DNA of 43,281 bases from Stenotrophomonas maltophilia (GTDB taxonomy: Bacteria; Pseudomonadota; Gammaproteobacteria; Xanthomonadales; Xanthomonadaceae). The notes beneath the pieces were generated by a model. It was not told the origin of the DNA. It searched no databases and was given only the letters and a program-made list of their open reading frames with translations. Position numbers and translations under genes: made by a program. The stretch covers positions 1 to 43,281 of the forward strand of contig NZ_RXLZ01000043.1 in NCBI RefSeq assembly GCF_003970865.1, in the 5' to 3' direction. The stretch's first letter is position 1. Every line of letters starts with the position of its first letter. Below are positions 23,363-31,872 of this stretch, piece by piece.

Positions 23363-25191
23363 TGGTCGGCAGCCACAAAACCACCGGTCTGCCGCGCCCA
23401 CAAGCGCGCGTACAGGCCACCGGCCGCAATCAGCTCGGCATGGGTTCCGGTCTCGACGATGCGACCCTGATCCATCACCACCAGCCGGTCCATGCGTGCG
23501 ATGGTCGACAGCCGGTGCGCGATCGCGATCACCGTCTTGCCGCCCATCAGCTGATCCAGGCTGTCCTGGATCGCCGCCTCCACTTCCGAATCCAGCGCCG
23601 AGGTGGCTTCGTCCAGCACCAGGATCGGTGCATCCTTCAGCAGCACGCGGGCAATGGCAATGCGTTGGCGCTGGCCACCGGACAGCTTCACGCCACGCTC
23701 GCCGACATGTGCGTCGTAGCCACGACGCCCCTGTCCGTCCACCAGCGTATCGATGAAGGCTTCGGCACGTGCCTTGGCCACCGCAGCGCGCAACTGCTCA
23801 TCGGTCGCGTCCGGACGGCCGTACAGCAGGTTGTCGCGGATCGAGCGGTGCAGCAGCGAGGTGTCCTGGGTGACCACACCGATCTGCTGGCGCAGGCTTT
23901 CCTGGGTGACGTACGCAATGTCCTGGTCGTCGATCAGGATGCGGCCGCTCTCCAGGTCGTACAGGCGCAGCAGCACGTTGACCAGGGTCGACTTGCCGGC
24001 ACCGGACGGACCGACCAGGCCGATCTTCTCGCCCGGCTTCACCATCAGGTCCAGGCCGGCGATTACGCCGCCCTTCTTGCCGTAGTGGAAGTGGATGTCC
24101 TGGAAGTGCACGGCACCACGGGTCACCTGCAACGGCACCGCATCCTCGCGATCCTGCACGGTCAGCGGCTGGGCGATGGTGGTGATGCCATCCTGCACCG
24201 TGCCGATGTCCTCGAAGATGCCGTTGATGGTCCACATGATCCAGCCGGACATGTTGTGGATGCGGATCACCAGACCGGTGGCCAGCGTGATCGCACCGAC
24301 AGTGATGTGGCCGCCGTTCCACAGCCACAGCGCGAGACCACAGGTGCCGGCAATCAGGAAGCCGTTGACGATGGCGATGGTCAGGTCCATGCCGGTGGTG
24401 ATGCGGGTCTGCGCGCGGTGCTTGACCGCCAGCTCCTGGATCGACTCGGCCACGTAGGCCTGCTCGCGCCCGCCATGGGCGAACAGCTTCAACGTGGGAA
24501 TGTTGGTGTAACCATCGACGATGCGGCCCATCGCCTTGGAACGTGCTTCGGACGCAATCCATGCGCGTTCCTTCGCCCGCGGAACGAAGTAGGCCAGGAT
24601 CACCGCGTAGGCCAGCAGCCACAGGATCAGCGGCACCATCAACCGCCAGTCGGCCTGCGCGAACAGGTACAGCGCGGTGCCGGTGTAGACCACGATGTAC
24701 CAGAGCGAATCGACCATCTGCACCGCCGACTCGCGCAGCGAAGTACCGGTCTGCATCACCCGGTTGGCGACGCTGCCGGCGAAGTCGTTCTGGAAGAAGC
24801 TCAGGCTCTGCCGCACCACGTAGTTGTGCATCAGCCAGCGCGAGCGGTTGCTCAGGCCGGGCACGATGGCCTGGTTGACCAGCAGGTTGTGCAGGCCGAC
24901 CAGGATCGGCCGCGCGATGACCGTGATGAACAGCATCCAGCCCAGTTCATTGGCGTGGCGCTGGAAGAAACCGGCACCAGGCTGCTCGGCGACCATGTCG
25001 ACGATGCGGCCCAGGTAATCGAACATCGCCACTTCCACCAACGCCAGCAGCAGGCCGGCGATGAGCGTGGCCAGCAGCACCGGCCACACCGGGCGCAGGT
25101 AGTGCAGGTAGAACGGCAGCACCTTGCGCGGTGGCATGCGCCCGTCCACGGGCGGGAACACCGGAATCAGGGATTCAAACCAACGGAACAT
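23359..25191 (-). CDS. ABC transporter, fused permease and ATPase
   Basis: The 610-residue half-exporter has six membrane helices (about 30-330) and a C-terminal nucleotide-binding domain (about 350-595). Walker A is GPSGAGKST, the Q loop is VVTQDTSLLHRSI, the signature is LSGGQ, Walker B is ILVLDEATSALD, and the switch His is in IAHRLST. It works as a homodimer or with an unlinked partner; the substrate is unknown. Family-level features fit multidrug or lipid exporters. The start at 25191 has no overlapping upstream gene. The stop is the TAG of a SMAG palindrome. Confidence 0.94.
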   Translation of the reverse strand: MFRWFESLIPVFPPVDGRMPPRKVLPFYLHYLRPVWPVLLATLIAGLLLALVEVAMFDYLGRIVDMVAEQPGAGFFQRHANELGWMLFITVIARPILVGLHNLLVNQAIVPGLSNRSRWLMHNYVVRQSLSFFQNDFAGSVANRVMQTGTSLRESAVQMVDSLWYIVVYTGTALYLFAQADWRLMVPLILWLLAYAVILAYFVPRAKERAWIASEARSKAMGRIVDGYTNIPTLKLFAHGGREQAYVAESIQELAVKHRAQTRITTGMDLTIAIVNGFLIAGTCGLALWLWNGGHITVGAITLATGLVIRIHNMSGWIMWTINGIFEDIGTVQDGITTIAQPLTVQDREDAVPLQVTRGAVHFQDIHFHYGKKGGVIAGLDLMVKPGEKIGLVGPSGAGKSTLVNVLLRLYDLESGRILIDDQDIAYVTQESLRQQIGVVTQDTSLLHRSIRDNLLYGRPDATDEQLRAAVAKARAEAFIDTLVDGQGRRGYDAHVGERGVKLSGGQRQRIAIARVLLKDAPILVLDEATSALDSEVEAAIQDSLDQLMGGKTVIAIAHRLSTIARMDRLVVMDQGRIVETGTHAELIAAGGLYARLWARQTGGFVAADQ

Positions 25192-25269
25192 TGCATTCCC
25201 TCGCCATCAATAGCCGGCGGAGTATCCCACGCCGCGTGTGTACGCCAGCCGACGTTCGCCGCGGCTCCG

Positions 25270-25346
25270 GTAGTGCCGGCCGCTGGCCGGCAACCTTGCG
25301 ACGTTTCCGGGGATCATGAGGTTGCCGGCCAGCGGCCGGCACTACC
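25270..25346. repeat. Inverted pair of SMAG palindromes (GTAGTGCCGGCC type)
   Basis: Forward unit 25270-25294 and inverted unit 25322-25346 flank 27 bases. Each has the stem GCCGGCC...GGCCGGC. The pair lies upstream of the ABC gene and downstream of the serine hydrolase gene, both on the minus strand. Confidence 0.88.
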
Positions 25347-25390
25347 CATCGGATTCGTCAAACGGCAGCGCCGGGCCACGCCCGGCGTCG

Positions 25391-26950
25391 TCATTTCACC
25401 GGGGTGAACAGCAGGTCCTGGAAATCGAAGCTGAAATCAGTCAGGTCGGAGATCGACTGCATGCGCACCTCGCGTACCTTTCCGTCCGGGTCCAGGCTGA
25501 AGTTCACGAACGCGTCGGCGTTGAGCGAACGGTCGTCCCAGCGCACGATGAAGGTGTCGTGCTGCCAGTGCTCCAGGCGTCCGCTCAGCTGCGCGGTCTT
25601 GGCAAAGCGCAGGCGCAGTCCCTTGCCCTCGGCACTGACCTGCATGTCGCCATACCAGCGGTCACGGAAGGTGCCGGTGTAGCCGGCCAGTGCCAGCGAC
25701 GGCTTGCTGCTCTTGTCACGCGCGCCCTGGTGCTTGGCCCAGGCCTCATCGGCCTTGTCCTGGCCCTTGGCCACGGCCTTGGCATAGGCATCCACCCAAT
25801 CGTGCTTCTCGCCGCCCAGGTAAGCGTCAATCACGCTCAGGGTGATCGCATTGAACGCCGCGCCCACTTCCTGATTGGTCAGCACCACCACGCCCAGTTT
25901 CTCGCCCGGTACCAGGGTCAGCCGCGAAACCATGCCCGGCCAGCCACCGGTGTGCCAGACCAGTTTCTGCCCGCGATAGTCGCTCAGGCTCCAGCCTTCG
26001 CCGTAGCCAGCGAAGTTGGCCCGCGCCGGTGCCAGCTCCGGCACGCTCGGCGCCGGGATCGACTGCGGGGTGATCATCCGCCACATCTGCTGCTGGCTCT
26101 TGTCGCTGAACAACGCGGTGCCATCGGCCAGCTTGCCCTCAGCCAACTGCACCTGCATCCAGCGCGCCATGTCGTGTGCGCTGGAATAGATGCCACCGGC
26201 GCCGGCATTGTTCGACCAGGTCAGCGGTGCAACGGTGCGCAGGTCCTTGAAATCGTACTTGGCGTGGCCAACTGCGGCCTTGTCGCCCGGCTTCAGGTGA
26301 TCGGCGTTGTAGCGCGTGCCGGCCATGCCTACCTTGTTGAAGATGCGGGTCTGCAGGAACTGCTGGTAGCTCATGCCGGAGACATGCTCGATCACCTGCT
26401 GGGCGACCGCGTACAGGATGTTGTCGTACGCATAGCCCTCACGGAAACCGCCCTTCAGCGGCACCTTGCCCAGCCGTTCCACCACTTCGGCATTACTGTA
26501 GGAGGTGGTCGGCCAGAACAGCAGGTCACCGGCGCCCAGGCTCAGGCCGCTGCGATGCGACAGCAGGTCGCGGATGGTCATCTGCCCGGTCACGAACGGG
26601 TCGGACATGCGGAACGACGGCAGGTGGTCGATCACCTTGTCGTCCATTTTCAGCTTGCCGTCCTCGGCCAGCAGGTTCAGCGAGGTGGCAGTGAACGCCT
26701 TGGTGTTGGAAGCAATGGCGAACAGCGTATCGGCCTGTACCGGTTCCGGCTTGCCCTGCTCGCGCACGCCCCAGCCGCGCTCCAGCACCACCTCGCCATC
26801 CTTGACTACCGCCACGGCAATGCCGGGCACGTCGAACTGCGCGCGCACGCGCTCGACGGTCGCATCCAGGTCCTGCAGCTGCGCCGGGGTGGCAGCGCTC
26901 GCCATGGTCGTGCATGCCAGCAGCACGGCTCCTCCAATCCAGGGTTTCAT
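25391..26950 (-). CDS. Beta-lactamase-fold serine hydrolase with C-terminal DUF3471-like domain
   Basis: The 519-residue product has a signal sequence (MKPWIGGAVLLACTTMASA). It could be a lipoprotein through Cys13 or be cleaved after Ala19. The class C beta-lactamase/penicillin-binding fold shows Ser81-x-x-Lys84 (SNTK), the Tyr-Asp-Asn triad part at about 175-177, and HTGG as the third motif. The C-terminal part (about 405-519) resembles DUF3471, seen in esterase and D-aminopeptidase relatives. These proteins are usually esterases or peptidases rather than true beta-lactamases. I chose ATG 26950 because the signal peptide begins there. Confidence 0.9.
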   Translation of the reverse strand: MKPWIGGAVLLACTTMASAATPAQLQDLDATVERVRAQFDVPGIAVAVVKDGEVVLERGWGVREQGKPEPVQADTLFAIASNTKAFTATSLNLLAEDGKLKMDDKVIDHLPSFRMSDPFVTGQMTIRDLLSHRSGLSLGAGDLLFWPTTSYSNAEVVERLGKVPLKGGFREGYAYDNILYAVAQQVIEHVSGMSYQQFLQTRIFNKVGMAGTRYNADHLKPGDKAAVGHAKYDFKDLRTVAPLTWSNNAGAGGIYSSAHDMARWMQVQLAEGKLADGTALFSDKSQQQMWRMITPQSIPAPSVPELAPARANFAGYGEGWSLSDYRGQKLVWHTGGWPGMVSRLTLVPGEKLGVVVLTNQEVGAAFNAITLSVIDAYLGGEKHDWVDAYAKAVAKGQDKADEAWAKHQGARDKSSKPSLALAGYTGTFRDRWYGDMQVSAEGKGLRLRFAKTAQLSGRLEHWQHDTFIVRWDDRSLNADAFVNFSLDPDGKVREVRMQSISDLTDFSFDFQDLLFTPVK

Positions 26951-27060
26951 CCAGCACGATCTCCGAACAGGGGTGGCGGCCATGTGCAGGCCGTCACCGG
27001 GGTTTCGCGCGATGGTAACGGTCTGCGGCGCAACCTGCCCTGTGCCATAGGAGGGGTGTC

Positions 27061-27504
27061 ATGGGCGGGAACGGCCAACCGAGCAACGGCTCCACCATCA
27101 TTCCGTGCCTGCGCTATCGCGACGCGCAGGCCGCCATCGACTGGCTGCAGCGCGCCTTCGGCTTCCATGCCCAGGCCGTCTACGCCGATGGCGATACGGT
27201 GTTCCATGCACAGCTGACCTTCGGCACCGGCATGATCATGCTCGGCTCGGCCGACAAGGAAAGCGAGTGGAACCAGCATGCGGCGATGCCTGATGAGGTC
27301 GGCGGCCGCCAGACCCAGAACGCCTGCGTGATCGTCACCGATGCCGATGCGCACTATGCACGGGCCAAGGCCGCCGGTGCCCGCATCGTCATCGACATCG
27401 CCGACCAGGACTATGGCGGACGTGGCTACGCCTGCGCCGACCCGGAAGGCTATCTGTGGTGGTTCGGCAGCTACGACCCCTGGCGCGCGGACCACGGCCA
27501 GTGA
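27061..27504 (+). CDS. VOC-family (glyoxalase-like) protein
   Basis: The 147-residue protein has paired beta-alpha-beta-beta-beta units: IIPCLRYRDAQAAIDWLQRAFGF, then FHAQLTFGTGMIMLGSAD, then ACVIVTDADAHYARAKAAGARIV and GYACADPEGYLWWFGSYDPW. This is the glyoxalase/bleomycin-resistance fold of the PhnB-like subgroup. No substrate can be named. The stop overlaps the next gene in GTGA, so both are likely co-translated. AGGAGGGGTGTC immediately upstream provides a strong ribosome-binding site. Confidence 0.92.
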   Translation: MGGNGQPSNGSTIIPCLRYRDAQAAIDWLQRAFGFHAQAVYADGDTVFHAQLTFGTGMIMLGSADKESEWNQHAAMPDEVGGRQTQNACVIVTDADAHYARAKAAGARIVIDIADQDYGGRGYACADPEGYLWWFGSYDPWRADHGQ

Positions 27505-28331
27505 CCGCGACCGCCCGGCAGGCGGAGATCCGCTGCGGCATCGGTGGCTGGGTGTTTCCCGAATGGCGCGGCGGCGTTTTCTACGCCGTGGGCCTGCCGC
27601 AGCGTGAAGAACTGGCCCACGCCAGCCGTGCCCTGCGTTGCATCGAAATCAACGGCACCTTCTACCGCACGCCCACCGCGGCGCAGTGCGCGCAGTGGGC
27701 CGCACAGACGCCGGAAGGCTTCCAGTTTTCGATGAAGGCGCCACGCTACCTGGTGCAGCGCCGCGACCTGTCCAGCACCGTGGAGGCCGCCGCGCCTTTC
27801 CTGCAGGCGGCGATTGCGCTCGGTGACCGGCTTGGCCCGTTGCTGTGGCAGTTCGATCCGCGCCATCCGGCCGATGCCGATGCATTGGGTGCCCTGATGG
27901 CGCAGCTGCCGAAGCAGCTGGAAGGAGTGCCGCTGCAGCATGCGCTGGAGGTCCGCAACGCCGAGGCACATGGCCCGGCACTGGTCGACACCGCGCGCCG
28001 CCACGGCGTGGCGCTGGTGATCGAGGACAGCGACGAGGCGCCATTGCACGGCGATGTCAGTGCCGGCTTCGTCTACGCGCGGATCAAGCGCAGCCAGGCC
28101 CGTTTGAACGAGGGCCTGCCGGCACCCGTGCAGCAGCGCTGGGCCGAACGCGCACGCCGCTGGTCACGCGGCGAGCCGGTGGACGACCTGCCCTGCCTGG
28201 CCGAGCCGGCCCCGGCAGAGCCGCGCGAGGTCTACCTGCTGTGCATCGGCGCGGGCAAGGCACGCAACCCGGCGGCGGCGATGGCCCTGCAGCGGCGGGC
28301 GGACGCCCCCAGCAATTCCCCACGCGGATAG
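27501..28331 (+). CDS. DUF72-family TIM-barrel protein (YecE-like)
   Basis: The 276-residue product matches the DUF72/YecE family: IRCGIGGWVFPEWRGGVFY at the start, EINGTFYRTPTAAQCAQWAAQTPEGFQFSMKAPRYL, then FLQAAIALGDRLGPLLWQFDPR, and near the end FVYARIKRSQARLNEG. The family has a TIM-barrel fold and no settled function, though links to nucleic-acid or cofactor chemistry have been suggested. The start is GTG 27501, chosen because it overlaps the VOC stop in GTGA. Its C-terminus is rich in Ala and Arg. Confidence 0.9.
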   Translation: MTATARQAEIRCGIGGWVFPEWRGGVFYAVGLPQREELAHASRALRCIEINGTFYRTPTAAQCAQWAAQTPEGFQFSMKAPRYLVQRRDLSSTVEAAAPFLQAAIALGDRLGPLLWQFDPRHPADADALGALMAQLPKQLEGVPLQHALEVRNAEAHGPALVDTARRHGVALVIEDSDEAPLHGDVSAGFVYARIKRSQARLNEGLPAPVQQRWAERARRWSRGEPVDDLPCLAEPAPAEPREVYLLCIGAGKARNPAAAMALQRRADAPSNSPRG

Positions 28332-28365
28332 CGCTGCGGTCATCGGCTTGCCTCACAATAGGCGG

Positions 28366-29313
28366 ATGAGCACACCCGACACCCGCAAAGCGCTGTGGCA
28401 GATCCACTTCTGTGTCCTGCTGTGGGGCGTCACCGCCATCCTCGGCAAGCTGATCACCCTGCCCGCATTGCCGCTGGTGTGGTGGCGCATGCTGCTGGTG
28501 ACGGCGATGCTGGCCCTGCTGCCGCGGGTCTGGCGCGGGCTGCGCACCCTGCCCCTGCGGCTGGTGGCCGGTTACGCCGGCATCGGTGCGCTGGTCGCCC
28601 TGCACTGGCTGACCTTCTACGGCGCGGTGAAACTGGCCAATGCCTCGGTGGCCGCCACCTGCATTGCACTGGCCCCGGTGTTCACCTCGATCATCGAACC
28701 CTGGGTAGCCAAGCGGCCGTTCCAGCTGCGTGAACTGGCGTTCGGCCTGGCGGTGCTGCCGGGTGTTGCGCTGGTGGTCGGTGGCGTGCCCGATGGCATG
28801 CGCCTGGGTGTCTTGATCGGCGCGATATCGGCGCTGCTGGTGGCGGTGTTCGGCTCGCTCAACAAGCGCATGGTCAGCCACGCCGATCCGCTCACGGTCA
28901 CCGCCCTGGAGCTGGGTGCCGGCACCCTCACCCTGACCCTGCTGGCACCGCTGATGCCCTATCTGCTGCCAGCACTGGCCAGCCCGCTGTGGGTGATCCC
29001 GAATCTGCACGACGGCATCCTGCTGCTGGTGCTGGCCGGGTTCTGCACGCTGCTGCCGTTCGCCCTGGCCCTGGTCGCACTGCGCCACCTGAGCGCCTAT
29101 ACGGTGCAGTTGGTGACCAACCTGGAGCCGGTCTATGCGGTGGTGCTGGCGGTGGTGCTGCTGCGCGAGCAGCACGAGGTCACGCCGTGGTTCTACCTGG
29201 GCGTGGCGATCATCGTCGGCGCGGTATTCCTGCATCCGCTGCTGAACCGCCGCAAGCCGGTGCAGCATCCGGAAATCCTTGGCACGGCCGAAGCGCGCAA
29301 CATCGCCGATTGA
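28366..29313 (+). CDS. EamA/DMT-family transporter
   Basis: The 315-residue product has ten predicted membrane segments in two EamA halves, starting WQIHFCVLLWGVTAILGKLI, with VWWRMLLVTAMLALL in the first and SAYTVQLVTNLEPVYAVVLAVVLL in the second, which carries the conserved N-L-E-P-V motif. The substrate is unknown. ATG 28366 is the likely start. CACAAT at 28354-28359 resembles a -10 box six bases before it, so the mRNA may be leaderless. It is not closely related to the DMT transporter at 16532. A SMAG follows four bases after the stop. Confidence 0.9.
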   Translation: MSTPDTRKALWQIHFCVLLWGVTAILGKLITLPALPLVWWRMLLVTAMLALLPRVWRGLRTLPLRLVAGYAGIGALVALHWLTFYGAVKLANASVAATCIALAPVFTSIIEPWVAKRPFQLRELAFGLAVLPGVALVVGGVPDGMRLGVLIGAISALLVAVFGSLNKRMVSHADPLTVTALELGAGTLTLTLLAPLMPYLLPALASPLWVIPNLHDGILLLVLAGFCTLLPFALALVALRHLSAYTVQLVTNLEPVYAVVLAVVLLREQHEVTPWFYLGVAIIVGAVFLHPLLNRRKPVQHPEILGTAEARNIAD

Positions 29314-29317
29314 GTGC

Positions 29318-29340
29318 ATCCACGCATGGCGTGGATCTAC
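29318..29340 (-). repeat. SMAG palindrome (GTAGATCCACGC type)
   Basis: This inverted single unit lies between the convergent DMT transporter and AAA ATPase genes. GTAG is at the right end on the minus strand. Confidence 0.88.
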
Positions 29341-29375
29341 TGAACGCAGCGACGAGCGGAGCGCGGATCAATCGG

Positions 29376-30536
29376 TCAGCGCTGCGGCCAGTGCCATGCC
29401 GGGGCATCCAGCAGGCCCTGCCCGCTCAACAGCGTGCGGCCCTGTTCCTTGTGCAGGTGCAGCGAGTGGCAACCCGGTGCCTGCTCCAGTGCTGCGATCA
29501 ATCGGCTGGCGTGTGAGACCACCCATACCTGGCTGCGCGCACTGGCCGCGATGATCAGCCGCGCCAGCGCCGGCAGCAGGTCCGGATGCAGGCTGGTCTC
29601 CGGCTCGTTGAGCACCAGCAATGGCGGTGGCCGCGGCGTATGTAGCGCGGCAGCCAGCAGCAGGAAGCGCAGGGTACCGTCAGACAGTTCGGCCATCGAC
29701 AACGGCCGCAACAGCCCCGGCTGGTGGAAGCGCAGGGCCAGTCGACCGTCCAGCTCTTCGAAGCCGACCGTGGCGCCGGGGAACGCATCGTCGACGCTGC
29801 GTGCCAACGCGACCGGATCTCCGATCTCGAGAATGGTCACCCAGGCTGCCGCCAGATCCCGGCCGTCGTGATGCAGCACCGGCGTGCGCGTGGCCATCAC
29901 CGGTTGCCGCGCCGGGGCATCGGCATCGCTGCGGAAATGGTCGTAGAAGCGCCAACGCCGGATGTACTCACGCAGGGCGATGGTTTCCGGCATGCGCTGC
30001 GGATCGCCGACCTGGGTGAACAGGCTGTCGAACAGAGACAACCGGTCATCCACGAGATCCCAGCCGCGCGCCTGGCGTTGCCGCACGATTGCCCCACGGC
30101 GATCAACCAGCAGGTTGGCGCTGCGCAGGAACGGCCCGGCCCAGATCGCCTCCGCCTTGATCTGCGGATCCAGCGCAAACGCCGAACGGCTGGGCGGCGG
30201 GTAGCCCAGGTCGATGGCATAGCCGAACTCGTCGGTGGTGAAGCCCAGCTTCAGCCCCACCGACGCCTGCCGGGGCCCGCCCTGCAGCGGGATCTCGCCC
30301 GCCGCAACCCGGCGATCGATGGATTCGGGGCCGGCCCACAGCGCCGAACCAAGCCCCCCTTCGCGGGCCAGCACCGCCGCGACGCCGCCCTGTGCGGTCT
30401 CCGCCAGCAGGCGCAGCGCGCGGTACAGGCTGGACTTGCCACTGCCGTTGTCACCGGTCACCACATTCAACTGCTGTAGCGGCAGTACCAGCCCGTGCAG
30501 CGAGCGATAGTGAGCGATGGCCAGGGTCTGCAGCAT
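29376..30536 (-). CDS. AAA family ATPase (RecF/SMC-like ABC-type ATPase)
   Basis: The 386-residue product has Walker A GDNGSGKSS (28-36), the signature-like ELSDGTLRFLLLAAAL, and Walker B LLVLNEPETSLHPDLLPALARLI followed by the switch region QVWVVSHASRLI. This is the AAA_21-type predicted ATPase, related to OLD nuclease and RecF ATPases but without a Toprim domain. Such proteins may be stand-alone or partners of nucleases; nothing nuclease-like is adjacent here. The Walker B Asp is replaced by Asn (LVLNEPETS), as is common in the subgroup. I chose ATG 30536 because the conserved strand begins there. Confidence 0.88.
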   Translation of the reverse strand: MLQTLAIAHYRSLHGLVLPLQQLNVVTGDNGSGKSSLYRALRLLAETAQGGVAAVLAREGGLGSALWAGPESIDRRVAAGEIPLQGGPRQASVGLKLGFTTDEFGYAIDLGYPPPSRSAFALDPQIKAEAIWAGPFLRSANLLVDRRGAIVRQRQARGWDLVDDRLSLFDSLFTQVGDPQRMPETIALREYIRRWRFYDHFRSDADAPARQPVMATRTPVLHHDGRDLAAAWVTILEIGDPVALARSVDDAFPGATVGFEELDGRLALRFHQPGLLRPLSMAELSDGTLRFLLLAAALHTPRPPPLLVLNEPETSLHPDLLPALARLIIAASARSQVWVVSHASRLIAALEQAPGCHSLHLHKEQGRTLLSGQGLLDAPAWHWPQR

Positions 30537-30622
30537 GGTCGGTGTCCGTGGGAACAGGAACGGCATCTTCGCCGGGCGCAATCGCACAGGCCGCGACACG
30601 GCGTTGCCCCATCGGCAAGAGC

Positions 30623-30645
30623 ATCCACGCTTGGCGTGGATCTAC
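30623..30645 (-). repeat. SMAG palindrome (GTAGATCCACGC type, variant)
   Basis: This unit lies between the AAA ATPase gene and the GAF-GGDEF gene, both on the minus strand. The centre reads CGCTTGGCG instead of CGCATGGCG. Confidence 0.85.
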
Positions 30646-30657
30646 TGCATGCGGGGC

Positions 30658-31728
30658 TCAGCCGGCCGGTTCCACCCGGTTGCGACCATTGCCCTTGGCC
30701 CGGTACAGCGCCTTGTCGGCGCGCGCCAGCATGTCATCCACGCTTTCACCTGCCTGGTGCTGTGCAACGCCGATGCTGATCGTGACCGGGAAACCCAGCG
30801 GAAGGTCTGCCACGGCCAGGCGCAGGAACTCGCATTGCAGTTCGGCCGTGCGCAGATCGGTGCCCGGCATCACCGCCACGAACTCTTCGCCGCCATAGCG
30901 CGCGGCCATGCCACGACCGGCAAAGTGCGAGCGCAGCAGCACGCCCAGCTCGGCCAGCACCCGGTCGCCGGTGGCGTGGCCCTGGAAGTCGTTGATGTGC
31001 TTGAAGTGGTCGATGTCCAGCAGGGCCACGCAGGCCACTCCCGGTTGCCCATCGATCTCCGCCACCGCCTCTTCCAGTGCCGCCGCCATCGCGCGGCGGT
31101 TGGGCAGGCCGGTCAATGCATCGGTGCGGCTCTGTTCGGCTAGGTCGGCATTCTGCGCCAGCAGCACGTCCTGGTACTCCGACAGCAGGCGCTCGTAGTC
31201 ATCGCGTTCCAGCATGTGCTTCTGGATGTCGAGCGCGAAACGGCGCAGCTCCATCACCAGCATCACCTGCCGTGACAGAGCGGCCAGTGCTTCGGCCTTG
31301 TCGCTGGGCAGGTGCTGCGGATGCGCATCGAACACGCACAACGTACCCAGTGGCAGGCCATCGGAACTGATCAGTGGCGCACCGGCGTAGAAGCGGATGT
31401 GCGGGTCGCCGGTCACCACCGGATTGTCGTGGAAGCGGATGTCCTGCAACGCGTCCTCGACCACCATGATTTCCTGCGGCTGCAGGATGGCGTGACCACA
31501 CATCGATTCGCTGCGCAGGTTCTCCGCCGCATCGATGCCCTGGATCGACTTGAACCACTGCCGTTCGACGTCGATCAGGGTCACCGCCGCCATCGAGGTA
31601 CCGCAGACCGCCTTGGCGATCGCCACCAGGTCGTCGAATGACTTCTCGCGCTGCGAATCAAGGATCCGGTAACGGTACAGCGCCTCGAGCCGAAGGGCTT
31701 CGTTGGCAGGCTTGTCGGGCTTGATCAT
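30658..31728 (-). CDS. Diguanylate cyclase with N-terminal GAF domain
   Basis: The 356-residue cytoplasmic protein has a GAF domain (about 20-165: FDDLVAIAKAVCGTSMAAVTLIDVERQWFKS and later FYAGAPLISSDGLPLGTLCVFD). A coiled-coil linker and a GGDEF domain (about 195-350) follow. The active site is intact: ALLDIDHFKHINDFQGHATGD and RYGGEEFVAVMPG. The autoinhibitory RxxD site is absent; the four residues at that position read AGRG. It should make cyclic di-GMP from two GTP in response to a GAF ligand. It is one of three cyclic di-GMP genes in this block. Confidence 0.93.
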   Translation of the reverse strand: MIKPDKPANEALRLEALYRYRILDSQREKSFDDLVAIAKAVCGTSMAAVTLIDVERQWFKSIQGIDAAENLRSESMCGHAILQPQEIMVVEDALQDIRFHDNPVVTGDPHIRFYAGAPLISSDGLPLGTLCVFDAHPQHLPSDKAEALAALSRQVMLVMELRRFALDIQKHMLERDDYERLLSEYQDVLLAQNADLAEQSRTDALTGLPNRRAMAAALEEAVAEIDGQPGVACVALLDIDHFKHINDFQGHATGDRVLAELGVLLRSHFAGRGMAARYGGEEFVAVMPGTDLRTAELQCEFLRLAVADLPLGFPVTISIGVAQHQAGESVDDMLARADKALYRAKGNGRNRVEPAG

Positions 31729-31795
31729 GCAGCGTCACATTCCGGCAGGTCACTGCGGAGTCTAGCCGAAGCCGGTGCGTAATCCGCACAACGGG

Positions 31796-31867
31796 TAGTG
31801 CCGGCTGCTGGCCGGCATCCCGTGCTCATTCGATGCCTGGTGCAGCCGGCCGCCGGCCGGCACTACC
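31796..31867. repeat. Inverted pair of SMAG palindromes (GTAGTGCCGGC type)
   Basis: A forward unit starts at 31796 (GTAGTGCCGGCTGCTGGCCG) and an inverted unit ends at 31867 (CCGGCCGGCACTAC). The two differ in the stem centre. They sit just upstream of the GAF-GGDEF gene and downstream of rluF. Confidence 0.85.
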
Positions 31868-31872
31868 GCGCG

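Noticed and set aside
23242..25407. A 721-residue open frame on the plus strand opposite the ABC transporter
   Set aside because: It is antisense to a gene with complete ABC motifs, and its composition (rich in Gln, His, Arg and Val without domain order) is typical of GC-rich antisense frames.
25316..27217. A 633-residue open frame opposite the serine hydrolase
   Set aside because: It is antisense to a gene with full SxxK, YDN and HTGG motifs.
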